Positions 35,223-63,910 of a stretch of 64,000 bases of DNA are shown one piece after another (the first letter of the stretch is position 1; each line of letters starts with the position of its first letter). The notes under the pieces were generated by a model. It was not told where the DNA came from. It saw only the letters and a list, made by a program, of their open reading frames with translations, and did not search any database. Source of the stretch: Corallium rubrum (Eukaryota; Cnidaria; Anthozoa; Scleralcyonacea; Coralliidae); assembly GCA_964035015.1 (NCBI GenBank), contig OZ036007.1:7124340-7188339 (forward strand). The letters run 5' to 3'. The translations under genes and the position numbers were made by a program.

Positions 35223-35287
<65 letters not shown>

Positions 35288-35340
35288 ATGAAACAATGAC
35301 CGAAAGAGAGTGATCACTGACCTACATATAACTGGACGTG
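34890..35340. repeat. ~60-bp tandem repeats ending in a TA-centred hairpin
   Basis: Words tgaaagagagtgatcactga and cctatatataactgga recur five to six times. At 35190-35228 the unit is inverted, and a (TA)n run 35228-35285 forms the loop between inverted arms (cacgtccagttatat / atataactggacgtg). Confidence 0.85.
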
Positions 35341-36097
35341 TAACCGCATTGATTAGACTGCGGGCGCGGATGAGCCTACAGTCAAACCTATTTGGCGAAT
35401 AAAGTCAGCGGTAGCTACCATGAGTGAAAGGACGCATATTTCCGTCACATTGTTCTCGGTCCTTTTCTGAGCAGGACTCTGGAGCATGTTTAAATAATGT
35501 GTTTATATAGAATGTTCTTTTTAGCTTCTTCTAGACTAATCATTTCAATGTGTTTTATTCATCTGCGGTTATATTTAGGCGTTAAAAAAACAACCAGCAG
35601 CCACACGTATCACGTTCAGAACTGAAAATCTTGAAAATCTACTTTACGGGAGTACAGTATTTGTATAAGGACAGTTTTGTAAGGTTCTAAGATAAGCTGT
35701 CAGGTGGGAAAATTACACTAAATTAGGAGAGTTGGCGGAGAAAAAGTTGTAGGTATAACTGAGTATTGCTGAGCCAAAGGTTTTTCTAGTGAGAGCTGTT
35801 TGAAGTGAAAACAAAGCATTGAACCTGCAAGGAAGAGTCTGGGAAAGTTGTTCTAATTTATCAGACAGGGTGGGCTGGTCAGGCACGACTTTTACCTCCT
35901 GCAATCCAGCTTCGATTCCTGATCGATATGGTTATCGGATTAAAATTTCACCTTGGTCGCGTATGAGAAGAGTAAATCATATCAAACACGAGTTAATGTT
36001 CTTCCCGGATCTTTAAATACAGCCAAGCAGGTTGAATATACGACCACCTGTATTTAGCCTGCTTTAGCCTTCATTTGTTTCTTTTGTAAACAATGGC

Positions 36098-36612
36098 CGC
36101 ACTCGACTTAGTCAAAATCCAACCCTTAAAGTTCCTCTATGTAAATCCAGGACATTCCAAGATTCTTACTTCAACCGCATAGTCAAACTATGGAATTCAA
36201 CCTGTAAAATACTCCCTACCACTAGTTTTTCTAGTCTTTCCTTTTTTAAAAGTTCCCTCAAAGAAATGTACTATAATTTAAGTTACTCAATTTTTCATGT
36301 AGATCTGCTGTGCACGTGGTCCCTCGTACGTGATTGCCCCTGTCATAGGTCGTAAACTCAGTTGGGTTTTTATTTATTTTTATTTTTACGGGGAGTGCCC
36401 TGCATGGGACTTAGTGTCCCGTTCGTACTCTTCCCATTTGGGTTATTTTTATTTTATTATTATTATTATTATTTTTATATATTTTTTTTTGTTAATTTTT
36501 TTTTTGTTCTTGTTTTGTTTTTTGGTTTGTTTTTGTTAATATAACATTTGATCATTGTAATTTTGTTAGTAGATAACCCAATAAAGTTGTTAAAAAAAAA
36601 AGAAAAAAAAAG
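36098..36612 (+). mobile_element. LINE 3' fragment (ORF2 C-terminus, 3' UTR, A-rich tail)
   Basis: In frame to the stop at 36353-36355: SQNPTLKVPLCKSRTFQDSY then FNRIVKLWNSTCKILPTT and ending CTWSLVRDCPCHRS. This is the C-terminal signature of a non-LTR retrotransposon ORF2 common in invertebrates. The 3' UTR contains a T-rich run, then cccaataaagttgttaaaaa and an A-rich tail near 36590-36612. The copy is 5'-truncated. Confidence 0.8.
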
Positions 36613-37457
36613 AAACGTTAAACTGGCCTATGACGTCCCCTGTTTCCGCAGTATACTCAACCTTACTATTTAGCCTAAATTCTGAAAAACAACACTGACG
36701 AGTGTTGGATATCGCTTCTCAAACAAATCTATATTTCAAGAGAAAATCGACATATAGAAATTTCCTAAATTTGACTACCGTCTTTCTCCGATTTCTAAAT
36801 ACTGATAAAATGTCTATCCCTTTTGAAGTTTCCTCATGAATTATAAATGAGTCGGTATTGAGCCTGTTTCCAGTCATTTCGCCTTAAGAAGAGTGTTTCC
36901 AGTTCAACTCTAGCTACGAAACAGCGTAGATTTTCTTCTGACTCCAGTCTCCTCCTGTTGGCTTTGCCTGACTTACAATATGGCGGCTGCTATCGTGAAA
37001 TCCTTTCTATACTACTACGAGTCTAGAGATCAGTGGCCATGAGTGATCTACTGATAAGAAACTCTTTCTAGATTGAAAGATGTGTTTTTGGCAAGTAGAA
37101 TTAGTTGTTTTTCCAAGCAGATGTTTTAGCTGTCACAAAACCTTTTAGACGTTTTATTTTCTTTATGTCTGCAACTGTTTTTTAATTTGTTTTTTTAAGT
37201 TCAACTTACAAATAGCTTGCCATAAAACCCCATTCTATTGTTCTGCCACGCCAGTCAGTCCTAGGCCCTAGAACCTTGCGCGGTCAAACGCAATGATTTA
37301 TGGGATCGATTGAAGTTAAACTTAGCTCAGCCGGTAACCACTAAAGACTTCTGCTTTCCTATTGGTTAAAATTTCGCGCGTTTTCTGCAATCATCATAAG
37401 TGGATTTAGCCCTGGCCATATTTATTTTGAAATTGAGCTTCCAAGGTTAAGCCTAGT

Positions 37458-37590
37458 GCAATGAAAGTAGCGTGCTGCGTAGGCAGTGTAGAAACAACAA
37501 TCGAAATATAGTAAGGTTAGATATACTGCCGAAACAGAGAACGTAGGAGTCTAACGTTTCGAGCGAAGGCCTTTCGTCAGAGAGAAACGT
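37458..37590 (-). repeat. dispersed HHR-like unit, copy g
   Basis: A full-length copy: agtagcgtgctgcgtaggca through gaaacagagaacgtaggag to tcgtcagagagaaacg. The - strand core is CTGACGA (37574-37580) with GAAA at 37557-37560; stem II carries one mismatch. It directly abuts a 5S-derived SINE. Confidence 0.8.
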
Positions 37591-37599
37591 TAGATGTAG

Positions 37600-37780
37600 T
37601 TACACGGGGTTAGTACTTGAATGGGTGACCGCTTGGGAATGACCACGTTGTCGAGCTGGAAACTAATGTGAGTAGAGTTGTAGTTGATCTCTCCTGTGCT
37701 TCAAGGGTTTTTCACCAAGTTCTCCAATCTTCTTCCCTCCATAAAATCAACACCTACATCTTATGGCGACTGCCTGGAGC
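37600..37780 (+). mobile_element. 5S rRNA-derived SINE (SINE3-like)
   Basis: ggttagtacttgaatgggtg plus accgcttgggaa matches the 3' half of animal 5S rRNA (normally ggttagtacttggatggg and agaccgcctgggaa). A SINE-type body follows (gttgatctctcctgtgcttc, gggtttttcaccaagttctc). The 5' half of 5S is absent. It is not a functional 5S gene. Confidence 0.75.
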
Positions 37781-37929
37781 GTCTGTAATTTTGATATGCC
37801 TTCGACTCGCCCACGTTGAATCTGCGTTCTTCGCACTGCAAGTAAGGATGATTAACATTATTCCTTCTCGATGGCGTGCAGCTGTCAGATTAAAATAAGA
37901 GTGCTTCCAGTTTCATTCTATCGTCTTAA

Positions 37930-40900
37930 AAATAAGATCTCTGAGATGTCACTTCCTGCTTTTGAGATTATTTTAAACTAGTGACGTACATCTCTTAAAT
38001 ATGGCTTTTGTCGAACATGACAGTGAATAACACTTCTATTTGAAACAAAATACCTAACAGAGTTGTTATTTTAAACATTCTCAAGGAATTCAATAAGAAA
38101 TTCAAATATATACATATTCTATAAAAGGAGTACGACTTGAGAATGAATAAAAAGGAAGAACTGCATGATCTGATGTAGATAACAAAACTAATCCTCAACC
38201 AAGCAATGACAGTTATCAGTCATCATTTCCTAGAATTATTTCAGCCTAAGGAAGCTCATTAAAATAAACCTGTTGACAAACATTCACCGTGCTTTCCTCT
38301 TTTAGATATGTAATAAAAATCAACTTTGACCTCAGCGAAGGGCACTCTGTTTGTGAGGCTTTTATAGCTCACAGTTTAATATATTCACGCCAGAAAGTTA
38401 AGTTTGCTCGTTACAGTCTTATTACAAATTAATTTTTTTTGGGAAAAAGAGTTTTGTAATTCAGATCTGAGCTTGATTTTAATTTTAGTGATGGTCTATT
38501 TTGAAATGATCTATGCCGTGGCTCTAGAGGTGGTCTGGCTAGTTCGTTCAGTTGCATATAGCTGTACATGAGAGAGTGGTGGTCTGAAATTTTTTTACTA
38601 TCAAAGTTTATAGTTGATTGAAGAAATCCATCAGAATTACCACAAAGACGACACGTACGTTGCTCTTCTGCACACAATAATATCACCGATTTTAACGTTC
38701 TATATCCGACGGCTAACGCCTAACTGCACAGTGCATAAAATTTAGACGCTTAAAAGTATAGAAAATCATATCTACATGACTGTTTATCTCCAAGAAAACT
38801 ATCGCCGGTGACTCGGTAGAAAAAACGCTATTTTAAAATTAGATTACAGGTATGTTCCACTAAAAGACTAAAACGTTTTTCGATTTAAATTTGTACTTTA
38901 TATTCTAGTTGCTTGCACAGCCCCAGTGTATCGAAAATCATTAGATAGTCTACATCAGAGTCCAGAGATGTGGTCTATTGGTCTGGAAACTCGGCAAACT
39001 TCAAAGCGCCTATAATGAGCTGTGATTTTATGTTGAACCGTACCTTACACCGTGCACATCCTTTGTTTTAGGTTTATTAATATTTAAATAGTACGGTTGA
39101 GTGATTGAGCTGAAACGTTGCTATTGGATAATTCCTTCATTATACTAAAATACAATGTGTTCAGTGACCGTGCACCACGTGCACAAAAATGCATAAAGGT
39201 GAACAAAAAGATAGAACAAAGATTTTAGCTGAGTTTCCAGACCATATTTTGAATGGCTATGTCTACATGCACAGCTTTCCAGAGCCCCATCCGTTATTCA
39301 AAAGATTTAGGAGATTTTGACGGTCGATTTCGGTGAAGAGCGAATTATATGATTCATGTCTGTCCCGTACCTAGCCATTGGTTCAGAAATGATTTCCACC
39401 TCGCTCTGAGCAGCTCGTGTAAACCAATCGAAACATCTTGGTATCGCTTACAAACACGTTTGATCTCCGACTGTGCTCTGCATTCGCTGAATACTACTAG
39501 ACTATCCTCGGTGACGTTTCAGTTTAAAGATTACCAGCTGTTCCTGATGCCAAAGAGCTGATAACACAACCTGAAATGTGTTATCATCTTCACAAACATC
39601 ACGTTTCACATTGCGCCATTCCCGCACGTTGCGACTGTTCTACGTCTCCGCGATCTTCACTATTGTAGTCAACGACGACATTCGCATGTGATTTCAAGGG
39701 CATCCCACAAACCATTACGATAAATTCTCACAGGTGTGTAAGAAAACATGTGAAGTAAACTAAGATTGTTTTGATACTAAGAGGACACTTCAATTCTTAT
39801 AGGAACACACTGGAAGCAAGCTTAGCCGAAAGTCGCTCTGTGATCTGTCCATTCGGAGTCGTATTATTACAAGCTTGTCGTATGCCAAGGTAATCAGAAT
39901 ACGTTAGTAATAGTTGCACGACAGTTCTTGCTAAACGGCATTGCGTTCGACAGTGCAGACTCCATCGGATTTGTTGATAGGATTTTAACAATCAAAGGCG
40001 GGGGACCCAACTGCGCGCCAATATGAAGCGCGCACCGATGAGACGCGTTTTCGGAAACTTTTGCGTCAAGTCGTGGCTGGCTATACTATACTACCATTAC
40101 GAATGTGCGACAGAAAGTTTCTATTTTCGAATAGGCGCACCTGTGGACTATTAATGCCAAATGCGAAACTCATCTTTGTTGTCTGCGAGCGCTTTGAGCT
40201 ATTTGTGCTATATGACACATTCGTGTGTCTAACGCCATGCGCAAATGCTTGTTTAGATCCCTAGCTCAAAGCAAAATGAGATTTTAACCTAAACCAGATG
40301 AGCACGAAGTTATACACACGTCGGGACATGTAAACACCTGCTCAGCAAGTCAATAGCGGGCGTCAAAGAGCGGTCATAACAGCCCTACCACAGCCAAACC
40401 AAAAACAAACTCCGCAGTAAAACCGTCAACGAATGGTTGTAAAATTACGTTAACGGACTGGAATCTGAAGCCGAGGTTCGAAAGACAAGTTCTATTTAGC
40501 AGGTTTGGAAAATTCTTTGCATTATCAGAAAGATCGATAAGAGTGAGAGTGAGAGAAATTGAATGTTTGCTTCGATTCAAATATATACTCAAACTTTAAT
40601 ATTCTAGTGTGGTAGCTTGCTATCGTGGTTTCTGAGCTTCTGCGTTTGAATATCACGACTTTTGATGCGATATATTTTTACTGCAGACTCACCAGAATTA
40701 AGAGACCCATTCTGCTTCTGTGTAAGGTTCGTCCGCCACGCTTGTTAATTCATGTTGTGGTTTTCTTTTAAACACCGAGAGTGCATGTAGTTGTGATATA
40801 GATGGCAATAGCAATCAACTCCGTTCATTTTGTGCAACAACATTTATACTATAGTTATGTGTTTGCTAAACAGGTTGAAATAACCACATCTGGTATATTC

Positions 40901-42800
40901 CTAAAGTGGTATAATCATGGCGCATGTTTTTCTCTTCACACACTTCGTTGAGTTGACTAACTGAAGAGATGGTAACATTGAAAGGAGATTTATAAAAGCG
41001 ATTAGGGAGAGCGTGGAGCGTGATTGCATGACTATTTCGGGTCAATAGCTCAGTTAACAACATATCAGGCAGGAGGAGTGTGAGGTTAACGGGAAGCTTG
41101 TATGTACAGTGTACACACAAATTAAGTCCTTGACTGATCAACGATCGGAAGTCATTGACACTGTAAAGATATCCGTGTTTCAACCATCTATTCTTCCTTA
41201 ACGTAAATCGTGTAATCCCATGAACACCCCGCAGATGGAGCCCACAGTGGATTAACAGCAACATGCTATGTAGCCTTTTAATACCGTGCTACGCTACCAT
41301 TTATAGCTTTTCACTACCATTTTACGAATGATATTCCAAAAGAATCGGGATATTATTAAGTCGGGAACCTACTTAGCTCATTTCGGTTCTTGAGAAAAAT
41401 CTACAGTTTTAAAAGTCGAGACGAGCAACCGTGCGTTTTTTATAGAGTCATTAGAGGTGAAACACGTCGGTGTTTCATGTTTATTAACGCAATACTAACT
41501 GATCAATAACTCGCACAAAGGCGTGATGTCTGATCTTTCTAAAGTTCGTACTTCATAAGTTCATACGCAAGATTTTATATCAAATGGGAAGATTTTTCGA
41601 AGTAACACCTTGTGATAAAACGATAGCCAGATAGGAAAAGTTGCCAATTCTTGGCATTCTCCCAGAGAACGAGTTTGTTATTTGCTTAAAAAATCACCTC
41701 TGTGTTACTATTCTCGTGTTGGTTTGTTGTATCAGATTAAAATAGATTAATTAGACAAATGATCCGTAGAAACAAATGATCCGTAGGTATTGAGTGTTTG
41801 TAAGTGCGTTTGAATGATCGGCATCTGTTTTTACATTGTTATTGTATTTGTTTGTTAATTTTAATGTTGTTGCAGCTCTCTAGTTGTGTTCTATTTTTTG
41901 TCCCGTCTCTAATAATTCAGGAGGCGTACTTGAGGTACTTTGCGAGATAAGATTTCATTTGTGCGCGTTACCGATGTTGTTTCAGCTGGCCAGCCACAAA
42001 AAAAATGTAAAATAAAAAAGTCTGTATATAGTTGATGCTGACAATGTCTGGAACTAAGTAACTGTCGAAAAACAATTTAGAAGACGGCTCTTCGAGCATG
42101 TCGTTGTTTTAATAGTCAGTTACAGAGCAGTTGAGCGCAGCAGAATCCCTTTCCTCCGTTCAGTGCCAAAAGATCCTTAATTCATAAATTGATAGCATTT
42201 TCACGTATCCTCACACTGTAAGTCACAGGCTTAAAAGCGTGCCTTAGATAGAAAACATTGTTAGCTAAGTTCGTTTATTTGAAAAGCACTGAAACCGTAG
42301 CACTGCCCCTCGGGATATGTCTGTATACGCAGTATATTTTGGCCAATTATAATGAGATCCAGATGATCGCATTTTTGAGTTGCACATCACACTAACTAAT
42401 AATAAAAGACTGTTTTACTTTATATGAAGGCCAGCCAGGTCTGGTAGCCGACAAGATAGTGTGTTAGGTACTATACTATTTCCTCATTTTTATCATATAT
42501 ATGAAAACCGAGCCAGACCGCTTAGCCCTGTATCTCAGTCAAATAGTGAACACGGTGACAGACCAGAGCTGGCTTACCTACCCCGAGGCTGACACTAATA
42601 AAAGCTACACGCGACAATTTGTTTTGATCAACTTCTTTTCGAGTTTGTTGTATTTCGCAAGTTCGGATTTGTTTATGTATACAGTAAATATTTAAACAAT
42701 GACAGTTCATAATTTGTTCAAAAGACAAAACTGATAAATTACGCACTTAACATAATGCGGGGCCTGGCTCGCCTCCATATACAAATAAACGTTGGCTTAT
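37930..42800. other. long intergenic stretch without recognised genes
   Basis: Several short frames were inspected (39349-39561 +; 40061-40264 +; 38429-38686 -; 40866-41264 -, 132 codons). None shows a domain, splice context or family resemblance. A short piece near 37930 belongs to the dispersed 27665 family. Composition is AT-rich and single-copy in appearance. Confidence 0.5.
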
Positions 42801-42804
42801 AAAT

Positions 42805-43346
42805 ACTTTGAGGCCTGGACCTCTGAATAAAATCGTCTGGCGTTAGCCAGAGTAAAATACTAAAGACTCGTCTTCAGACTTCGAAGTGTTAAAGAGATAG
42901 ATTTTAACACTTTGAGGCCTGGACCTCTCCCTGTGTTGAATAAAATCGTCTGGCGTTAGCCAGAATAAAATACTAAAGACTCGTCTTCAGGCTTCGAAGT
43001 GTTAAAGAGATAGATTTTAACACTTTGAGGCCTGGACCTCTCCCTGTGTTGAATAAAATCGTCTGGCGTTAGCCAGAATAAAATACTAAAGACTCGTCGT
43101 CAGACTTCAAAGTGTTAAAGAGATAGGTTTTAACACTTTGAGGCCCGGACCTCTCCCTGTGCTGAATAAAATCGTCTGGCGTTAGCCAGAATAAAATACT
43201 AAAGACTCGTCTTCAGACTTCAAAGTGTTAAAGAGATAGGTTTTGACACTTTGAGGCCTGGACCTCTCCCTGTGCTGAATAAAATCGTCGTGCGTTAGCC
43301 AGAGTAAAATACTAAAGACTCGTTTTCAGGCTTCAAAGTGTTAAAG
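42805..43346 (-). repeat. 113-bp satellite, five copies
   Basis: tttgagg starts at 42911, 43024, 43137 and 43250, exactly 113 bp apart, with a shortened first copy at 42805. It is the reverse orientation of the family at 19323-19550. Each unit holds the hairpin tctggcgttagccaga. Confidence 0.9.
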
Positions 43347-44034
43347 CCCCCACAAGGTCCTTCATAGCTTTACCTCTACGACGAACAAACCTTTTTTCGA
43401 CACGTTTTATTGGTTAATGTGTACGAGTGGACGAGTTTTCGTTTACTGCCAAAGAAACAAACAGTTGCATTGGATTAAACTTTGAAAGATTCAAGTTTCA
43501 ACTAAACGTGACGAAACCAAATACTGGTTGTCGATTTCGTCCCTATCCAGTTTTCTTTGACATCTATACCATGTCACACAAGCACGTATCCTTGACGACT
43601 AGCTTTTTCAACAAGCTTTTCTTATGTCAAAACTTGTCAATTTGTGTTGTACATACGAGAAAACTATACTTCTCAAGGAAAATTTGGAATCGTGTAAATT
43701 TGGAGTTGTGTATGTGCGCGCCTTTTGACCAATTTTGTAAGAAGTGTTTTAAGAAAATAATATCTAGATAATACTTTCTGAAATGCTAGGAACCATGCAT
43801 AAGCAGTTAAAAACGATATTGTTAATTAATATTAATCCTACTTAATGTTTGGGAGAGTATTGTTAAGCTATCTTGATATATATTGTCATGCTGTTTAGCC
43901 ATGTGGCTATAATAATATTATTTGTCAGTGGCACTCAGAAAGCAGTAGGGTTACATAAAGTACGCTCGGTCGCATCCCCTCCGCTGATACGAAGTAGTTA
44001 GGGCTCGGGCGAAATTTCGTAATGTGTTTTCTTT

Positions 44035-44205
44035 TGTGCATTTTTTATGACGCTTTATAACCTTTAGAATTCTGTAAAATCACCCCTCAAAGTGCAGGAA
44101 ATGGCGTTTCAGGGGCTCTAGATTCCAAGATTTTCCGGGGGAGCCATGCCCCTGGACCCTCTAGAGGTTTCTCGCGCCTTCGGCGCTCGGTTTGTCCACC
44201 CCAGT
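44035..44205 (+). repeat. dispersed repeat (ggaaatggcgtttcagggg family)
   Basis: ttctgtaaaatcacccctca, caggaaatggcgtttcaggg and gattccaagattttccggg match 63210-63345 and, reversed, 27665-27975. It is followed by tctcgcgccttcggcgctcgg. Confidence 0.6.
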
Positions 44206-44209
44206 TGTA

Positions 44210-46864
44210 TCACCCTGCGACTGCGTAGTTGTGACACGGATTGTGTGAAACGATTAAACGAAGAACTAATCACCTACTTGGGACGGTTAAGACATATGAA
44301 GCTTATAGAGGGAGACGCGAAGTAGATACAAAATCGGAAGTAAGTACAAATCGAAATATAGTAAGGTTTAAGTACTTACTACGAGGCGTAGCCGAGACCA
44401 ACTCTAGATTTTTGAGTGCCCTCCCAATTTCCCAAGTGCATCGATAACTCGATGGAGCACACTAAACCATGAGCCATTTCTTTTATAACATAGCATTAAA
44501 TCCTTTCAGAAGCCGGCGAATCGTTTGGGTTGTTGTGTTTTTCAACTTTCGTCCAGTTTATGTCTTCTGGGTCGTTGTTCTTTATTACTCAATAAAATTA
44601 AACGACTCTGTATTTTGATAATATAAAAGGCCATAAAAAGTCAGTTTAAAACTCAGTTTTGTTTGGAAATTTTTCCCCGCGCTTTTTTGCCGTGCTCCAT
44701 CGAGTTGTGGAGCACGCACGACAGCCAATCAAAACTGTTGCTATATCAAAGCTATGTTATAAGGACATTTCAAGTATAGGAAGTACTGAAGTACAACTAG
44801 AAGGCAAAAATAGAAATAGACAAATAGACTCTCTCATTGATACAGCCGACTTGTTGTCTTTTGTTATTGCCAGACGATTTTACTCGTCAAAGGGAGAAAT
44901 TTAGCAGTGAAATGGTTAAGTTTTGAGGGAGGCGCACTAAAGTAACGTCGTTTGAAGTATGAGAATGAATAGAACTAGAAGGCAAAGATAGAAATAGACA
45001 AAATAAATAGATTACATTTTGTTGCGCGCGTTGATAAATTTCATAGTATAAATATTGCGTCAAAAGTTTGTTTTCGTGATGGGGTCGTATATGAGCTCTA
45101 GCCAAATTTTAAACAATACTGGCTTTAGAAAAACCTCACACCTGGGTCATCCAATGGCAGTCACTTGACCTTTGTAAAATATTTTATCAGTACTACTTAC
45201 TTGTCAACATATTTACCCCCAAAGGCCCCCCAAAGTATTTTTCCATCAAAAAATTGTCCCTTGTTGATACTTAGTTGAATGGGGAGACTGGATAAGTTAA
45301 TAATAACAAGACTGGATAAGTTCCTAAATAATTAAATGTATTGTTCTTGCGTTTCGTACGTTTTTTGTCCATGCGGTGTACAAACTAAGGCGTTCTTGGA
45401 GACAGTTTTAAGTGCTATGTTGATTTTCTGAAACATACTCAACCCCACTTGAGCTTAAAAATCCGAGAGGTAAAGATTCAAGATTGATTTATATTTTCTC
45501 TTCACTGTCTGTGCACACAAGCTAAATTCTTCCTAAAACTTCATCCGAAGCGAAAAGACTCATTGAACATATTCGAACAATAACGGGAACCGAAACAAAT
45601 ATTTACTCAACCTTATACTTGACATTGTTGTTTTAACGTTTTTCGTTAGTTTGGTTTGTGCATTCCTTAGGGTAATTAATAGTAGAAATTATTAAATTAA
45701 TTGCCGTATTCACTGGCGCAGACTTCTCCATTTGACGAGTAAAGTCGTCTGGCATTAGCAAAACTACAAAAGTCGAGGTTTTTGTGGTGAAATTAGAGAG
45801 TTAATACTGTATTAAATTGATCTTTTAATAGACTGGTTTTATCAACAAGTTCTTAAATATTCCCAAAAGTTGCCAAAATCCTGACGAGTGACGTATTTAG
45901 CTCAATAAATAGCACATCACCTCAGGCTAAATACAATTCTCTCTTGTCAACTCCATTCTATCAGGTCACATTTTTCGCGTTTTATCGCGCACGACTAGAA
46001 CTTTTCTCACACGCTATTTTAATTTCAGTGGTGATAAAATCAACGAGTGATGAATTTTAGAGAGAACGCACGTTCTTTCGTGCGATAAACCAATCACAAG
46101 ATTCTCTTTTGCCCACGCAATTCGCTTTTCGTTTTTCTTAGTTCTTGAGAAGCTTGCATGTCAAAGAGGTTTGCTATTGCAAGACATTGTTCGAACAATC
46201 GAGGGATATCAAAATCTAAATTCATAGCCCTTGCCACAGCCAATCATGTTCGTCGAGATTTAATTTACGGATGCCCCCATAATGAAAACTGACACTTCAT
46301 TCCTATAGTCTTGCTGTGCCTGATTGAGCGAGGCGGGGCTTAATATTGTCACAAATAGTTAATTACTGCTGAGGTATTGGGTGTCGGATTTACATTTAGC
46401 GGCTGGTTATTTTTCCTAGTCGTCTCCGCCATTCACAATCATCGGAAGAGTTTCTTTTCCTGTGTCGAAAACAACGAGGAGTTCGTTCACAAATTGATAC
46501 ATTTTTGGATTAATATACTTTCTTACGAAGAAAGAAGTGAGTATTGAAGTGGTTCAATGATGCTTCTATTAAGACTGTGTGTGGCAAACAATACCATGGC
46601 CAAGAAGCTATTGTGCTCTTATTTAATTTACACATTAAGTTAAGAAAGCTGGACGTTGTCTTTATTTGCACTTTCTACTGTCTACGGATGTTACGATTTA
46701 ATACGTTTGGTCGCCTTTGGTCTGCCTATTTGTTCAAGAATAATTGTCTTATTGGTTTTAAAAATGCCAATATTTGTTCATCTTTAGTGCTGCTACACCA
46801 AGTTGGTTAAAGATTATTGAAGAGGATTCCTATTATTCATGTATATGGCCTGTGGTTAATAGCA
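44210..46864. other. region upstream of the receptor kinase
   Basis: A 27-bp remnant of the HHR-like unit is at about 44345-44371. Pieces of the 113-bp satellite hairpin (gccagacgattttactcgtc) occur near 44870 and 45730. Frames at 43427-43771 and 46544-46810 have no recognised domain. The receptor promoter and 5' UTR presumably lie near 46400-46864. Confidence 0.4.
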
Positions 46865-63124
<16,260 letters not shown>

Positions 63125-63136
63125 ATTATGTCAGGA

Positions 63137-63142
63137 AATAAA
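63137..63142 (+). terminator. poly(A) signal of the receptor kinase gene
   Basis: AATAAA lies 12 nt after the stop codon at 63124. If used, the 3' UTR is very short. Confidence 0.55.
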
Positions 63143-63209
63143 CTCTAAACAGTGTATTCAATCTACTGAGTGTATGCATCTTGAGTATCAATGTGACGTT
63201 TGCGTGTTT

Positions 63210-63345
63210 TGAGTATTTTATATGACGTTTTTTAACCGTTAGAGTCTGTAAAATCTTCCTCCAAAAGCCAGGAAATGACATTTCAGCGACTCTCGATTTC
63301 AAAATTTCCTGGCGGCTCCCCCTCTTTCAAAATCCTGGCTACGTC
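63210..63345 (+). repeat. dispersed repeat, ggaaatgacatttcagcg family
   Basis: agagtctgtaaaatcttcct and atttcctggcggctcccc match 44035-44205. A reversed relative follows at 63465-63530 (gagtctcggaaacgccattt). Confidence 0.6.
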
Positions 63346-63634
63346 GCTGATTCTTGCTGTGTCAATTCTACAGCTGACGTGCTGTCTAGACGGGATTCGA
63401 ACCAGTTTCGGATTACCAGTTTCGGGGCCTGTAGGCTAAATAAAATTCACGGGCCTTTATGATGATATTGTCCGGAAAAAAGAGTCTCGGAAACGCCATT
63501 TCCTGTATTCTGAGGCAGTGTACGATACGGCCTTGATATTCATATAAGAACTAATCTTAATGAAAAATCCATTCTCTGGAAATTACGGGCCTCTTGTAAG
63601 CCTGGGCCTGTAGGCTTCAGCCTACTGGATAATC

Positions 63635-63837
63635 CAGTGGCGGATTAAGGGGGGGGGGGGGGGCTGACTGGGCTACAGCCAGGGGCCCGCGGCCTCACGG
63701 ATCCTAGGGGGCCCGGGGCCGCTGATGTCTTATTAAAAAAAGAATGCCCCAGGCCCCTACGTGCAGTGCAAGAAGGGGCCTGGGGGGCCCAATCAGAAAT
63801 ACAGCCAGGGGCCTCAGGTACCCTTAATCCGCCTCTG
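63635..63837. mobile_element. hAT-type MITE with 8-bp target duplication
   Basis: Ends cagtggcggattaagg and ccttaatccgcctctg are inverted repeats. GGATAATC is duplicated at 63627-63634 and 63838-63845. It contains a poly(G) run and repeated ggggcc words. The 8-bp duplication and CAGTGGCGGAT-type ends point to hAT. Confidence 0.8.
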
Positions 63838-63845
63838 GGATAATC

Positions 63846-63910
63846 CGCCACTGACTCGAACCCACGACCTTCCGAATACTAGCTGGACGCTCCAACCATT
63901 GAGCTACGTT
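63846..63910 (-). pseudogene. tRNA-like sequence, decayed
   Basis: On the - strand: gtagctcaatggttggagcg (A box), an AGT anticodon-like loop (ctagtat), then gtcgtgggttcgagtcag (B box). The T stem and acceptor do not pair, so it is a pseudogene or SINE head. Confidence 0.55.

Noticed and set aside
37600-37660. Functional 5S rRNA gene
   Set aside because: Only the 3' half is present, with mismatches; the internal promoter half is missing.
40866-41264. 132-codon antisense gene
   Set aside because: No domain, start context, splice sites or resemblance; the length is within chance for AT-rich DNA of this size.
43427-43771. 114-codon gene
   Set aside because: No recognised motif. The frame appears to be chance in single-copy intergenic DNA; kept only as a note.
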